From Desulforamulus reducens MI-1 (GTDB lineage Bacteria; Bacillota; Desulfotomaculia; Desulfotomaculales; Desulfotomaculaceae), in NCBI RefSeq assembly GCF_000016165.1, contig NC_009253.1, positions 3,235,484 through 3,299,483 on the forward strand: 64,000 nt of DNA, read 5' to 3'. A program made the translations under genes and the position numbers. Each line of letters starts with the position of its first letter. Position 1 is the first letter of the stretch. Positions 20,026 through 28,472 of this stretch are shown here, piece after piece. The notes beneath the pieces were generated by a model. It was not told where the DNA came from and made no database searches. It saw only the letters and a list, made by a program, of their open reading frames with translations.

Positions 20026-21135
20026 TTGCAAAAAAATTTTGAACAAATTCAAAAGATTATTATTGCCTCGGCTTTATCCCTGGGACTTCTGGTATCAATG
20101 GGGGGTATTGGCTACAAGTATTTATTTGCCAAGGAGCAAACCTTTACTCAATCAGGAAAAGCAGTTCAGGTAACTCAGCCTGCTTCATTCCAACCAGAAA
20201 CAATATACAGTAAATTTCAATTAAAACAGCCGGTCAATGTGCTGGTCCTAGGTGATCAGGGGATACTCTCCGGGGATTATCTCAATAAAGAAATAAACAA
20301 GGTAGAAGAAACATTTAAGAGCCAAGTAAAACTTACTACACTAACCAATAACAGTGGCACCCCCTGGAGCACCCTCATGATCTTCAATAAATTCCAGGCC
20401 AGCCAGTCTGAACAACCGGATCTTATTTTGCTTTATCCCGGCACAGAAAACCAGCAGGAGGTTAAGGAATCACCGTCCGAGGGTCTTTACGAGGCAATCC
20501 TACAAACCGCCGGCAAAGCCTTACCAAAAGCAGAAATTATCATGCTGCAAGGGACCAATCTCCAGCCGGCAATAAAGCAAATTCAAACGGCACTGGCAAA
20601 GCACTACAACCTGCCCCTATGGGAACCTGATTCTAGCAAATCAACGCTGCTAGAGCTTTTAAAACAGCGGTCAACCGCAGAATTTACCGGAAATAAGATT
20701 ACAGCGGTAAATCCAGTGGCAGACATTGACCAGTACCTATCCTGGCAGCAAATTCAAAAACCTTCATCAGCCTATTTAATGGATAAGCCCAATGTAAAAG
20801 AGAACTTACCAGTATTAGTTGGTTCACAGAGCGGCGCCTATGTGGAAAGTAACTTTACAGGAAAGGCCGTTGGGGTACTGGTGAAGTGTGTACCGGACGG
20901 CGGTATGGCCAGGATCTATGTGGATAATACAAAATATAACATCATTGACACCTACTCACCGGAGCCTTGCATGAAATATTTTCTGGTGGCAGATAACCTC
21001 CCACCGGGTGAGCACCGGGTAAGACTCATTGTCCTTGGCCAGAGCAAATACCCTTCCAACGGCAAACGCATCATTTGGTATGGATTTGATGCCACCGGAA
21101 GCAAAGATTCAGCTAATAAAAAACCCGGGGAATAA
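20026..21135 (+). CDS. membrane-anchored SGNH/GDSL-like protein
   Basis: A 369-residue exported protein. One hydrophobic segment near residues 10-30 serves as signal or anchor. From about residue 68 the pattern VNVLVLGDQG, then PDLILLYPGTEN and a later helix-strand order resemble the SGNH-hydrolase fold used for acyl-chain or carbohydrate-ester chemistry. The catalytic Ser position appears as Asp-Gln (GDQG), so it may be inactive or a distant relative. TTG start with GGGAGAG upstream. It stands alone on the plus strand, with its own promoter and terminator, facing the riboswitch operon. Confidence 0.6.
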   Translation: MQKNFEQIQKIIIASALSLGLLVSMGGIGYKYLFAKEQTFTQSGKAVQVTQPASFQPETIYSKFQLKQPVNVLVLGDQGILSGDYLNKEINKVEETFKSQVKLTTLTNNSGTPWSTLMIFNKFQASQSEQPDLILLYPGTENQQEVKESPSEGLYEAILQTAGKALPKAEIIMLQGTNLQPAIKQIQTALAKHYNLPLWEPDSSKSTLLELLKQRSTAEFTGNKITAVNPVADIDQYLSWQQIQKPSSAYLMDKPNVKENLPVLVGSQSGAYVESNFTGKAVGVLVKCVPDGGMARIYVDNTKYNIIDTYSPEPCMKYFLVADNLPPGEHRVRLIVLGQSKYPSNGKRIIWYGFDATGSKDSANKKPGE

Positions 21136-21149
21136 CCCCGGTTTTTTTA
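21121..21149 (+). terminator. terminator overlapping the stop of the SGNH-like gene
   Basis: AAACCCGGGG and CCCCGGTTT pair (one bulged C) and are followed by TTTTTAT. The stem includes the stop codon region. Confidence 0.85.
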
Positions 21150-21151
21150 TG

Positions 21152-21409
21152 CTAAAACATGCTTTTGCATTTTTGGGCAATGGTAATTTGTGCCTCAAGC
21201 CTTTCGATAACCTTATCTAATTCCTGGTTATCTAGATTTTCGATTTTGCGTGAACCTGCGGCCATTTTTAAAAAGTGCTCAGCCTCGGAGGGCTGATACC
21301 CCTCGCCAACTATTTTTTGTTTTAACTCTTCTATCTTCTGTAATCTAGTACGTTGCTCACCTTTGTCGGATACTAATGTGCCTTTAAGGGCCTTTTGATA
21401 ATAAGTCAT
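21152..21409 (-). CDS. 85-residue orphan controlled by a c-di-GMP riboswitch
   Basis: A soluble, charged, mostly helical small protein (MTYYQKALKGTLVSDKGEQR, KIEELKQKIVGEGYQPSEAE, LDKVIERLEAQITIAQKC). GGGAGG lies 8 bases before the ATG. It is the first gene after a cyclic-di-GMP-I aptamer (21528-21452). No family is certain; the KIEELKQKIVxGxY stretch is loosely like the C-terminal helices of the anti-sigma factor FlgM, which would suit a motility-to-sessile switch, but the match is too short to rely on. Confidence 0.7.
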   Translation of the reverse strand: MTYYQKALKGTLVSDKGEQRTRLQKIEELKQKIVGEGYQPSEAEHFLKMAAGSRKIENLDNQELDKVIERLEAQITIAQKCKSMF

Positions 21410-21451
21410 TCCTTAAACCTCCCGAAAGCCCCGACTATTAAAATTTTTTCT

Positions 21452-21528
21452 CGGCAACCCGGCTACCCTAGCTACACCTTAGGCCCGTGGTTTTGCGCCC
21501 CACCCTTTCGGAGGGTTTGCCTTTGTCG
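21452..21528 (-). promoter_or_regulatory. cyclic di-GMP-I (GEMM-I) riboswitch aptamer
   Basis: Minus-strand RNA from 21528 reads CCGACAAAGGCAAACC, a stem capped by GAAA, then GGGGCGCAAAACCACGGGCC, UAAGGUGUAGCUAGGGUAGC and CGGGUUGCCG. The AGGCAAACC block, tetraloop, CGCAAAxCCACGGGCC tract and GGUxGCCG closing helix are the GEMM-I consensus. It precedes the 85-residue gene by about 43 bases; an A/U-rich segment and a TCGG that could pair with CCGA lie between, so the switch could act on the ribosome site. ON or OFF cannot be assigned by eye. Confidence 0.9.
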
Positions 21529-21535
21529 GAACATA

Positions 21536-21561
21536 AATATTATTCGACAATATTATTCGAC
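21536..21561. repeat. 13-bp tandem direct repeat upstream of the riboswitch
   Basis: AATATTATTCGAC occurs twice head to tail just before the aptamer on the minus-strand transcript. It overlaps where the promoter is expected and could bind a regulator. Confidence 0.5.
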
Positions 21562-21680
21562 AACCTTATACAGTATCCTCTTTATTTTGATAATTGTCAT
21601 AAATATTTCATTTTTTACTAATGATATCCAATAGTTTCTTAGGTTAGTAATGAACTCCCCCTAGGGGGGCCTTAATGTTC

Positions 21681-22304
21681 TTATATCTTACTGAGCAATT
21701 GCTTTCTTCGTTCTTTCTTTTGCTGCTGATAGGCCTCTCTGGCCTGCTCCGTAAAATCACTTTGATAACCATATTCCAACAGTTCATTCTCTGCAAAGGC
21801 AATGGCTGCATAGACCCTGGCATCACACTGGGCCTCCAGACCCTTGGCTAAACCTATATATTTTTCTGCCAGATCGCTTTTGGAACCTTTTTTTTGCCCG
21901 GAAGTAATTTGGCGATACTCCTGCTTGGCAGAGGCTATTAAACCACCTAACTTACCATTATACTCACCTTGTAAGGCAGTCAGCTTGCCCTTTAGCCTGT
22001 TTTCAATGTCCGCCTGTGAGGGGGCATTTTTATTAATCTCAGTGATCCCCTTTGTGGGGCCTTCTGCCTGCGTAGAATCGTTTCCCGCAACCCCTTGCTG
22101 TTTTAATTCTGCTTCCTGTTTTTTTAGAGCAATGACTTCGGGTAAATCATTGTATTCTTCATTGTTAATAAGCTCTGTCTTTTGTTCCTGCAGGTTTTTT
22201 TCATCTAAATCCGATTGACCATTTAGTACCTGTTTATCAAAGTAAAAATATCCAGAGCCTAGAATAAGACCTACTATAATAAAAACAATCCATAATTTTT
22301 TAAT
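21681..22304 (-). CDS. membrane-anchored coiled-coil protein with an apparent ATT start
   Basis: A 207-residue frame that ordinary start rules miss. From ATT at 22304 it reads (M)KKLWIVFIIVGLILGSGYF, a signal-anchor helix, then a charged largely helical exported part (DEKNLQEQKTELINNEEYND ... ending QKKERRKQLLSKI). A very strong ribosome site GGAGGGGAGG stands 7 bases before that ATT. No ATG, GTG or TTG occurs in frame near it, and an in-frame start further down would remove the membrane helix. The gene lies just after the CpsB-type phosphatase on the same strand. Function unknown. Confidence 0.7.
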   Translation of the reverse strand: MKKLWIVFIIVGLILGSGYFYFDKQVLNGQSDLDEKNLQEQKTELINNEEYNDLPEVIALKKQEAELKQQGVAGNDSTQAEGPTKGITEINKNAPSQADIENRLKGKLTALQGEYNGKLGGLIASAKQEYRQITSGQKKGSKSDLAEKYIGLAKGLEAQCDARVYAAIAFAENELLEYGYQSDFTEQAREAYQQQKKERRKQLLSKI

Positions 22305-22330
22305 AAATAAACCTCCCCTCCGAAATCACT

Positions 22331-23143
22331 TTATTTTCTAAAGAAGGATTGTAGCCCGTACCAAAGGCCTTTCTTTTTTCTTTTTTCGCCTCTGGTTAGT
22401 TGATAAGGTAGAACTTCGCCCTTGCCAATGGCTTCTCCCTTTGTCACTTTTTCAGGATTGCCCAGGACCAGTTGTAGTGCTCTTTCTCGGCCCACTAATT
22501 CTTCCACCACAAGACGGGCTTCCCTTAATAGAAAGGGTCGCTTGATGGGATCATGGGCATCCGAGGCAATAAAATCCACCCACCCCAGACGAACAAAATC
22601 CTGGGTCAACTGCTGTATTTTTGAGCCAAAACGACCAGTCAGACTACCAGCAGTAACCTGCACAAGGCACCCCTTTTCCTGTAACTGATATAGGACCTGA
22701 GGACTTTCTATTATTTCCCTGTTTCGTTCCGGATGGGCGAGGATCGGCTTAATTCCCTTCAGCATAATTTCAAAGATTACCTGCCCTGAGTAGGCCGGCA
22801 CATGATTCATGGGAAATTCCAACAACACATACTTCCCTGTATCATTCAGTGTCAGGGCACTGCCTTGGGCCAACCTCTGGGCTGCATCCAGGGTCAGATG
22901 CACCTCCATACCGGGTAATATCTTTAGTGGTAGGCCTGCCCCATCTAGTAATTTTTGTAACTCCGCCACTGCTGACAGAATAGCTTGTCTCTCAGTAAAA
23001 TAGACCTCTGGGATACAGTGGGGCGTGGCAATAATCGTCGTAATTCCTTCCTGTACAGCCTTTGCAGCCATTTCTAAGCTTATAGCTTGGTCTTTGGCAC
23101 CATCGTCGATGTTGGGTAAGATATGGCAATGTAAATCGATCAA
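22331..23143 (-). CDS. PHP-domain tyrosine-protein phosphatase (CpsB/YwqE type)
   Basis: A 270-residue Mn-dependent phosphatase that removes phosphate from the Tyr-rich tail of polysaccharide co-polymerase kinases. PHP metal motifs are clear: MIDLHCHILPNIDDGA, ATPHCIPEVY, LPGMEVHL, LAHPERNR and ASDAHD. GGAGG lies before a TTG start. Its substrate is probably the kinase at 27734-28462, 4.6 kb away; the SLH-protein genes lie between. Confidence 0.92.
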   Translation of the reverse strand: MIDLHCHILPNIDDGAKDQAISLEMAAKAVQEGITTIIATPHCIPEVYFTERQAILSAVAELQKLLDGAGLPLKILPGMEVHLTLDAAQRLAQGSALTLNDTGKYVLLEFPMNHVPAYSGQVIFEIMLKGIKPILAHPERNREIIESPQVLYQLQEKGCLVQVTAGSLTGRFGSKIQQLTQDFVRLGWVDFIASDAHDPIKRPFLLREARLVVEELVGRERALQLVLGNPEKVTKGEAIGKGEVLPYQLTRGEKRKKKGLWYGLQSFFRK

Positions 23144-23192
23144 ACCTTTTCCTCCAAATGTTTGTTACAAATTTCCTTGAGCCATTTGTAAA

Positions 23193-23220
23193 AGATGACC
23201 CTGTTTAAACAGGGTCATCT
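23193..23220 (-). terminator. perfect palindromic terminator after the large SLH gene
   Basis: A perfect 28-base palindrome, half-site AGATGACCCTGTTT with its reverse complement, followed on the minus strand by TTTTAC. It lies 15 bases past the SLH gene stop. Confidence 0.8.
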
Positions 23221-23234
23221 AGTCGTTATGGTGT

Positions 23235-26015
23235 TTAATTTAGTGGCATAAAGGTCTTACTTAGGTTGACCATGAAGTCTAAAGTTTCTATGAGGCTGTC
23301 ATAGGCACTATCGTTCCTGCTCTCTAACTCTTTCTTTGCCAACATTATTACAGTGGCATCTACTTCAACATCTCCGGGCTGTGAGTTTTCATCTTTCTCA
23401 AAGACAATTCCTTTAAGAATTCCACTTAAGGCAGAATCCTGAGAGTGATATGTTTTTAGGCGATCAAAGGTTAATTTAGCCACTGTTTTTAACTCTGGGT
23501 GTTGGCGATCACGCAATACGTATAGTGCAGCATTGTAAAGGTCTTTTTCATAGTTATCGGCAGTAACCTTGCAATCGCCCTGCAAGATGCAGGTATATAA
23601 ATCTATGCCATATTTATATACAACCTCTTGATTAATGTTATATTGCCGAAGCTTAGTAACAACTTCACTAAACTCCGTTTTCAGCTTCTCAATCTCTCCG
23701 CTGATCAACTGAACACTATCGCCTACATTATCCCGTCCCAGGTGAGCCAACCCGCGGATGGTTGCTAAGGCAAAGCGTGCTTCTTCAATGGTAATATTCG
23801 TGTTGGTTATATTTTCGAAGCCAGACTTTCTTAAGGCTTCAAAAATCTCTTCTTCTGTTAGGTTATTAACCAGTTGATCCCTTTGTGCCTTCAGGTTATT
23901 CCATTCGTCTTGGGTAAGACTATTAAGGCCCGTTTGAATAGCAGTTAGTAATGCTTCCAGAGTTGGTTCTGCCGGCACAAGATTGACGCCTTTTACCGTT
24001 ACAGTAAAGGTTTTTATTACGGTTGCTTTCCCTTTCTTAATGGTAGCAGTTAATATAACTGTTTTATCTCCACCCACTCTGGGCCGTTTTACAGTACCGT
24101 CATTGGTGATTACATCGGTATTACTTGAGGCCCATGTTATAGTGACATTGGGATCAGCATTTACCGTTGGTAAAGTAACATTCTGTGTCACATTTGTCAC
24201 AGTGTCGCCATTGGCAAAAGTTATATTTAAGTTAGCTTTAACATTTCGTACAGTATCCAAGTCGGCAGCTATTTCATTTAGAGCGGGAGGAAGGGTTGCA
24301 TCATCTGCCACTACCACATTGGAAATTCCTGAAACATTGCCTGCCAGGTTTGCCAAGGTTGTTCCTGACCCCAAATTTAGTGTCAAACCCTGCACTCCCT
24401 GAGCCACAGTTACAGTTCCGTTAAAAGTTCCTCTAAGTTCAATTTGCTGACCAGCAGCAGCTGCTTCTACGGCAACATCACCAAAGGAACCTCCCTGAGC
24501 TGCTTCCAGAATAACTTTAGACTCTACCTTGGTAACGGTAATCGACGAATCCTCTGTGACAATACGAACACTATTAGCTTGATTACCGGTGTTAACAGTT
24601 AATTTTTGCTTAACTTTTACTTTCTTAAATTTTATTGAATTAGATGCCCCAGAACTTACTGTTACGTTGTCAACATCTATGTTCTGGATGGTAACTTCGC
24701 CACTTGCCCCAGGGTTGATGGTTAAGGAACCCACGATGGTTGATGTTCCGCTAGCAGGACCATAGGTACCGCTGGTAGTGATCGTATAATTACCAGTATG
24801 GGTACCAGGTTGATTAATTACATCAATAGCAGGAGTGCTTGATCCACCGCCACCACCACCGCCGCCGCTACTACTTTTAACGGCAAAGTGGGCTTTTAGA
24901 GTAGCAAGCTGTTGCTTTCCTGCCGCAGCAACTTTTAGTCCTTCAATTACAACATCCGGTGCCTTGTCCTTTTCATCAGGGTTGTAGGCCCTTACGGTAT
25001 AATCACGATTGGCCAGCACAGCTACCTTAAACTTACCATCCTTATCTGTGGTGGTAACAAAGGTAGGGTTGGTGGTAAATGCAATGGTGGCATTTTTAAC
25101 TGTTCTTTTATCTTTGTCCTCCAGGTCACCGCTCAATATGGCTGCCTTTTCCAAGGTCAAAGCCTGTGAGGTTAACTGGTTATCCGCTACCTTGACATCA
25201 CTTTTGTAGCCTACTTCACTGTCAGTAGAAGCAGTGAGGTCATACTTGCCCTTGGGTAGGTTGAATTTATAATTACCGTTGCTATCTGTCTTGGCTTCTT
25301 CCATTACCTTGAAGCTATCAGCCTGAAATACTCTCACAACAGCATTGGCTATGGCTTTGCCATTCAGAGTAACTTTACCCTCAATACCACTCTGAACGGT
25401 TACCTCTTTTCCATTGGCCTTTAAAGCCCGATCCAAAGATACAACTGCTTCAGCTCGGGTAATGCTCTTCAGCGGACGGAAGGTGTTATCCGGGAATCCA
25501 TGCATCAAACCGCTATTAACCACTGCACCTATGCCACCCTGGGCCCAGGCTTGTATTTGGGAAGCATCTGCAAAGGCATCAATACCTGCTGTGGTTGTTT
25601 GAAGCTTTAACAATCTAGTCAGGATATTAGCAGCCTCTTGCCGGGATATGGCCTGATTGGGCCGGAAGGTACCATCACTGTACCCACCAATATAACCGGC
25701 AGCTTTGGCAACGGCTACCTCGCCATAATACCATTGACCTTCTTTAACATCTGTAAAACTATTTGCTGCACCACCATTGTTTAGTGCAAAGGCCCGGTTT
25801 ACCAGAGCAACAAATTCTGCCCTGGAAACTTCATTGTTGGGCTTAAAGGTACCGTCTGCGTATCCCCCAGCAAGCCCCTTGGCGGACCATTCATTAATTT
25901 GCCCCTCTGCCCAATGGCCTTGTAAATCTGTAAATGTGGCAGCAAAGGCTACTGTGGTTAAGGATAAAACTAAACACAGACTAAGCAATATTGCTAGATA
26001 CTTTCTTTCTTTCAC
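23235..26015 (-). CDS. large S-layer-anchored protein with N-terminal SLH domains
   Basis: A 926-residue secreted protein. Signal peptide at residues 1-26 (cleavage after AFA). Three SLH domains follow (about 27-70, 88-140, 146-195; e.g. GLAGGYADGTFKPNNEVSRA), which bind pyruvylated wall polymer. Next come two carboxypeptidase-regulatory-like beta domains (about 205-375), a Ser/Gly linker SSSGGGGGGGGSS, a beta-rich region with repeated Val/Thr strands (about 395-580), a bacterial Ig-like domain (about 595-680, WASSNTDVITNDGTV) and a helical C-terminal domain. GAGGAGG precedes a GTG start. Likely a surface structural or adhesive protein; no catalytic motif is seen. Confidence 0.92.
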   Translation of the reverse strand: MKERKYLAILLSLCLVLSLTTVAFAATFTDLQGHWAEGQINEWSAKGLAGGYADGTFKPNNEVSRAEFVALVNRAFALNNGGAANSFTDVKEGQWYYGEVAVAKAAGYIGGYSDGTFRPNQAISRQEAANILTRLLKLQTTTAGIDAFADASQIQAWAQGGIGAVVNSGLMHGFPDNTFRPLKSITRAEAVVSLDRALKANGKEVTVQSGIEGKVTLNGKAIANAVVRVFQADSFKVMEEAKTDSNGNYKFNLPKGKYDLTASTDSEVGYKSDVKVADNQLTSQALTLEKAAILSGDLEDKDKRTVKNATIAFTTNPTFVTTTDKDGKFKVAVLANRDYTVRAYNPDEKDKAPDVVIEGLKVAAAGKQQLATLKAHFAVKSSSGGGGGGGGSSTPAIDVINQPGTHTGNYTITTSGTYGPASGTSTIVGSLTINPGASGEVTIQNIDVDNVTVSSGASNSIKFKKVKVKQKLTVNTGNQANSVRIVTEDSSITVTKVESKVILEAAQGGSFGDVAVEAAAAGQQIELRGTFNGTVTVAQGVQGLTLNLGSGTTLANLAGNVSGISNVVVADDATLPPALNEIAADLDTVRNVKANLNITFANGDTVTNVTQNVTLPTVNADPNVTITWASSNTDVITNDGTVKRPRVGGDKTVILTATIKKGKATVIKTFTVTVKGVNLVPAEPTLEALLTAIQTGLNSLTQDEWNNLKAQRDQLVNNLTEEEIFEALRKSGFENITNTNITIEEARFALATIRGLAHLGRDNVGDSVQLISGEIEKLKTEFSEVVTKLRQYNINQEVVYKYGIDLYTCILQGDCKVTADNYEKDLYNAALYVLRDRQHPELKTVAKLTFDRLKTYHSQDSALSGILKGIVFEKDENSQPGDVEVDATVIMLAKKELESRNDSAYDSLIETLDFMVNLSKTFMPLN

Positions 26016-26135
26016 CGATTATTTGCCTCCTCTCGCAATTCAAAGGTAATATATAAAATACTTTCGTATACACCTCCCATTTATCATCAAATTAAAACCT
26101 AAACTAACATAAATTTTGGAAGCATTTCTCTAATG

Positions 26136-27710
26136 CTATTTTTTAGTTAGTAAAAAATTCTTCAACATTACCACAGCCTCTGCCCTGGTGGTGTTATCCG
26201 TTGGTCCAAAACATAAGCCCTTTTGCCCGGGTTTCCCTTTGATAATTTGGGCAGCATAGGCAGCCGCAGCCGATGGCTTGGCCCAATCTGCTACTTGGGC
26301 TTGATCCGCAAAGGCAGCTAATACCGCTGTGTCGGCTTGTACCGCCATTCCTTTATAACTCATGGCATTTACAAGCATAGCCGCCATCTCTTGCCGGGTA
26401 ATGGGCGCTCCGGGAGCAAAGGTATCCGCACCCTTCCCCTTAGCCAGCCCAGCCTTGCAAGCCAATGCTACACTGGGGTAGTACCAAGCCCCTTTATTTA
26501 CATCCTTAAAGACAACCTCCCCTTGACCTTGTAACCCCAATACGTTGACCAGCATAGTGGCAAATTCCGCCCTGGTAACTAGGTCCTGGGGATGGAACTT
26601 GTCCGCCTCTACACCATTGACATAGCCCTGGGATGCCATGTATAGAATATCGCTGGCAGCCCAATGCCCTTCGATGTCTTTGAATTCCTTTAAAACAGGT
26701 GCAGCAGGTTTTGCTTGGGGTATTGTTTCCGTGGCAGTTACTTGCTCTAATAAAGCATATTGACTGAAATGCTTTGTGTCAAAGTTCATTACATTGGCAC
26801 TACTATTAAACACCCCACCAACCAAATCCCAATTCTTCGTTTTTTCATTATAGGTATAAACCTTTAGTGTCCCAGTGGATGCACTGTTTCTATATTCCGA
26901 GGGTACAGGGAGAGAAACAGTAATAGAACCACTAAATGAAGAAAGGGCTTCAGTATTACTTGATTTATCAACTGCTTCGGATGTTATGTTGTAAATGTAA
27001 CCTGCAACTTTATATACCCCACCATTTTTGGCGCCCGACATAAGATTATTCATTTCTGAACTAGCCAGTTGCTTGACACGGACCTTAAACTCAGCCTTTT
27101 CTTCTCCCATTACTGAGCCAATATTCAGTGCCTCTGTGGAGAAGGCTAACTTAACATCACCAAACCTCATCTCCAATGACTTTCTGGCATCTTTCACTTC
27201 TTTTATTTGCAGTCCGTTCAGATAAATATAGGCTTTACTATTAGAATCAACAATTGCCCGGGAACCTGAAGTCTGAATTTTAAATTCTTCTGAGCCTACT
27301 GCTCCCCCGCCAGCAACACCGGGAACCGCCGGGTCCTTAAGCAGTTCATTTCTCAGGGTATTGCCTAACTCTTTAACAGCATTCTTAGCATCTGCATATT
27401 CCGATGCCGGTAAGGATACTACAGCCTCTTTGAGGGCCTCGTTTGTAAGAAACTTTCCTGTCACAACCTCTTTTATATGGCTATCGTCATTTAACTTGTC
27501 TTTGTCAATGCTGTTTACCACATCCCGTACAAAATCTTCTACAACTTTTGAGTCAACATTCAACTGGTCAACTACTTTTGAGTAACTGGGATCCTTTGTA
27601 ATATTGCTTATAGCATCATCCACTGATCCTGCATTTGCCATGGGGGCAATTAAAAACTGACAGGATAATGCCAGGGACAGGGTAACTGCACATGCTTTTT
27701 TTCTTAGCAT
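26136..27710 (-). CDS. S-layer protein with C-terminal SLH domains
   Basis: A 524-residue secreted protein. Signal peptide at 1-27 (PMANAG). An N-terminal helical part and a beta-rich middle (about 140-330) are followed by three SLH domains (about 342-390, 398-450, 458-524; FKDIEGHWAASDILYMASQG, GAPITRQEMAAMLV). The SLH block is C-terminal here and N-terminal in the neighbouring SLH protein. AAGGAG precedes the ATG. The middle region has the general shape of surface proteins with Tyr/Leu 'HFSQYALLE' endings. It is downstream of the CapA/CapB pair on the same strand. Confidence 0.9.
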   Translation of the reverse strand: MLRKKACAVTLSLALSCQFLIAPMANAGSVDDAISNITKDPSYSKVVDQLNVDSKVVEDFVRDVVNSIDKDKLNDDSHIKEVVTGKFLTNEALKEAVVSLPASEYADAKNAVKELGNTLRNELLKDPAVPGVAGGGAVGSEEFKIQTSGSRAIVDSNSKAYIYLNGLQIKEVKDARKSLEMRFGDVKLAFSTEALNIGSVMGEEKAEFKVRVKQLASSEMNNLMSGAKNGGVYKVAGYIYNITSEAVDKSSNTEALSSFSGSITVSLPVPSEYRNSASTGTLKVYTYNEKTKNWDLVGGVFNSSANVMNFDTKHFSQYALLEQVTATETIPQAKPAAPVLKEFKDIEGHWAASDILYMASQGYVNGVEADKFHPQDLVTRAEFATMLVNVLGLQGQGEVVFKDVNKGAWYYPSVALACKAGLAKGKGADTFAPGAPITRQEMAAMLVNAMSYKGMAVQADTAVLAAFADQAQVADWAKPSAAAAYAAQIIKGKPGQKGLCFGPTDNTTRAEAVVMLKNFLLTKK

Positions 27711-27733
27711 CTTCTATCTCCTTTTTAGAAAAA

Positions 27734-28462
27734 TTATAAACAAGCTGCCTTATGGCCTCTTTTTTTTCCTTTCTTTTTATCACCGCTGCCTTCACCATAG
27801 TAATAATAATAGTAGTAATCCTGACTGTCCTCTTCCACCATATTTAAGATGGTTCCCAGGATCTTCGCTTTACCATTTAAAAGCATTTGCTTTGCCTTCT
27901 GGGCTGTTTCAATTTTGGCCTGTCCCGATGCAACAACCAAAACAACCCCATCCGCCTGGGGTGCCAGCAAAGCCGCATCGGTAACAGCAATAATGGGCGG
28001 GGAATCAATGATAATAATATCTGCATGTTCACGGAAGGATGTCAGTAAAGCAGTCATTCTTTGGGACCCGAGCAATTCGGCTGGGTTAGGAGGAATGGGC
28101 CCGGTGGTTACGATATGTAAATTCTTCATGGGGGAAGGTTGTAAGGCTGTGGCTATCTCAGTGTCCCCCAGCAGTATGTTGGTAAGGCCAATAATATTAT
28201 CAATTTCCCATACCTTATGCTGGGTTGGCTTGCGTAAATCAGCATCAACAATAATGACGCTTTTACCAGATTGGGCAAAGGCAATGCCTAGATTCGCAGC
28301 AGTGGTGGATTTCCCTTCGGCTGGACCGGAACTGGTTATTAATAATGTTTTAAGCTCTTTATCAACAGCTGCAAATTGAATATTGGTTCGGGCTATGCGA
28401 TAGGCCTCTGCTACCGGTGATTTAGGGTTCTCCAAAACCACGAGTCTGTTATTTAACATCAT
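27734..28462 (-). CDS. bacterial tyrosine kinase (CapB/CpsD/YwqD type)
   Basis: A BY-kinase that drives and is regulated by exopolysaccharide export. Walker A GPAEGKSTTAANL, Walker A' IIVDADLRKPTQH and Walker B IIIDSPPIIAVTDA are in order. The C-terminal tail holds seven consecutive Tyr (QDYYYYYYYGEG), the autophosphorylation cluster, then a Lys-rich end. A longer frame starts at TTG 28480, but AAGGAG lies just before ATG-ATG at 28462/28459. It works with the CapA activator encoded immediately upstream and should be dephosphorylated by the PHP phosphatase at 22331-23143. Confidence 0.94.
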   Translation of the reverse strand: MMLNNRLVVLENPKSPVAEAYRIARTNIQFAAVDKELKTLLITSSGPAEGKSTTAANLGIAFAQSGKSVIIVDADLRKPTQHKVWEIDNIIGLTNILLGDTEIATALQPSPMKNLHIVTTGPIPPNPAELLGSQRMTALLTSFREHADIIIIDSPPIIAVTDAALLAPQADGVVLVVASGQAKIETAQKAKQMLLNGKAKILGTILNMVEEDSQDYYYYYYYGEGSGDKKKGKKRGHKAACL

Positions 28463-28472
28463 TCTGCTCCTT

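Noticed and set aside
21644-21826. Minus-strand 60-codon frame MMPGSMQPLPL...
   Set aside because: It is in a different frame within the ATT-start gene, which has the better protein-like sequence and ribosome site.
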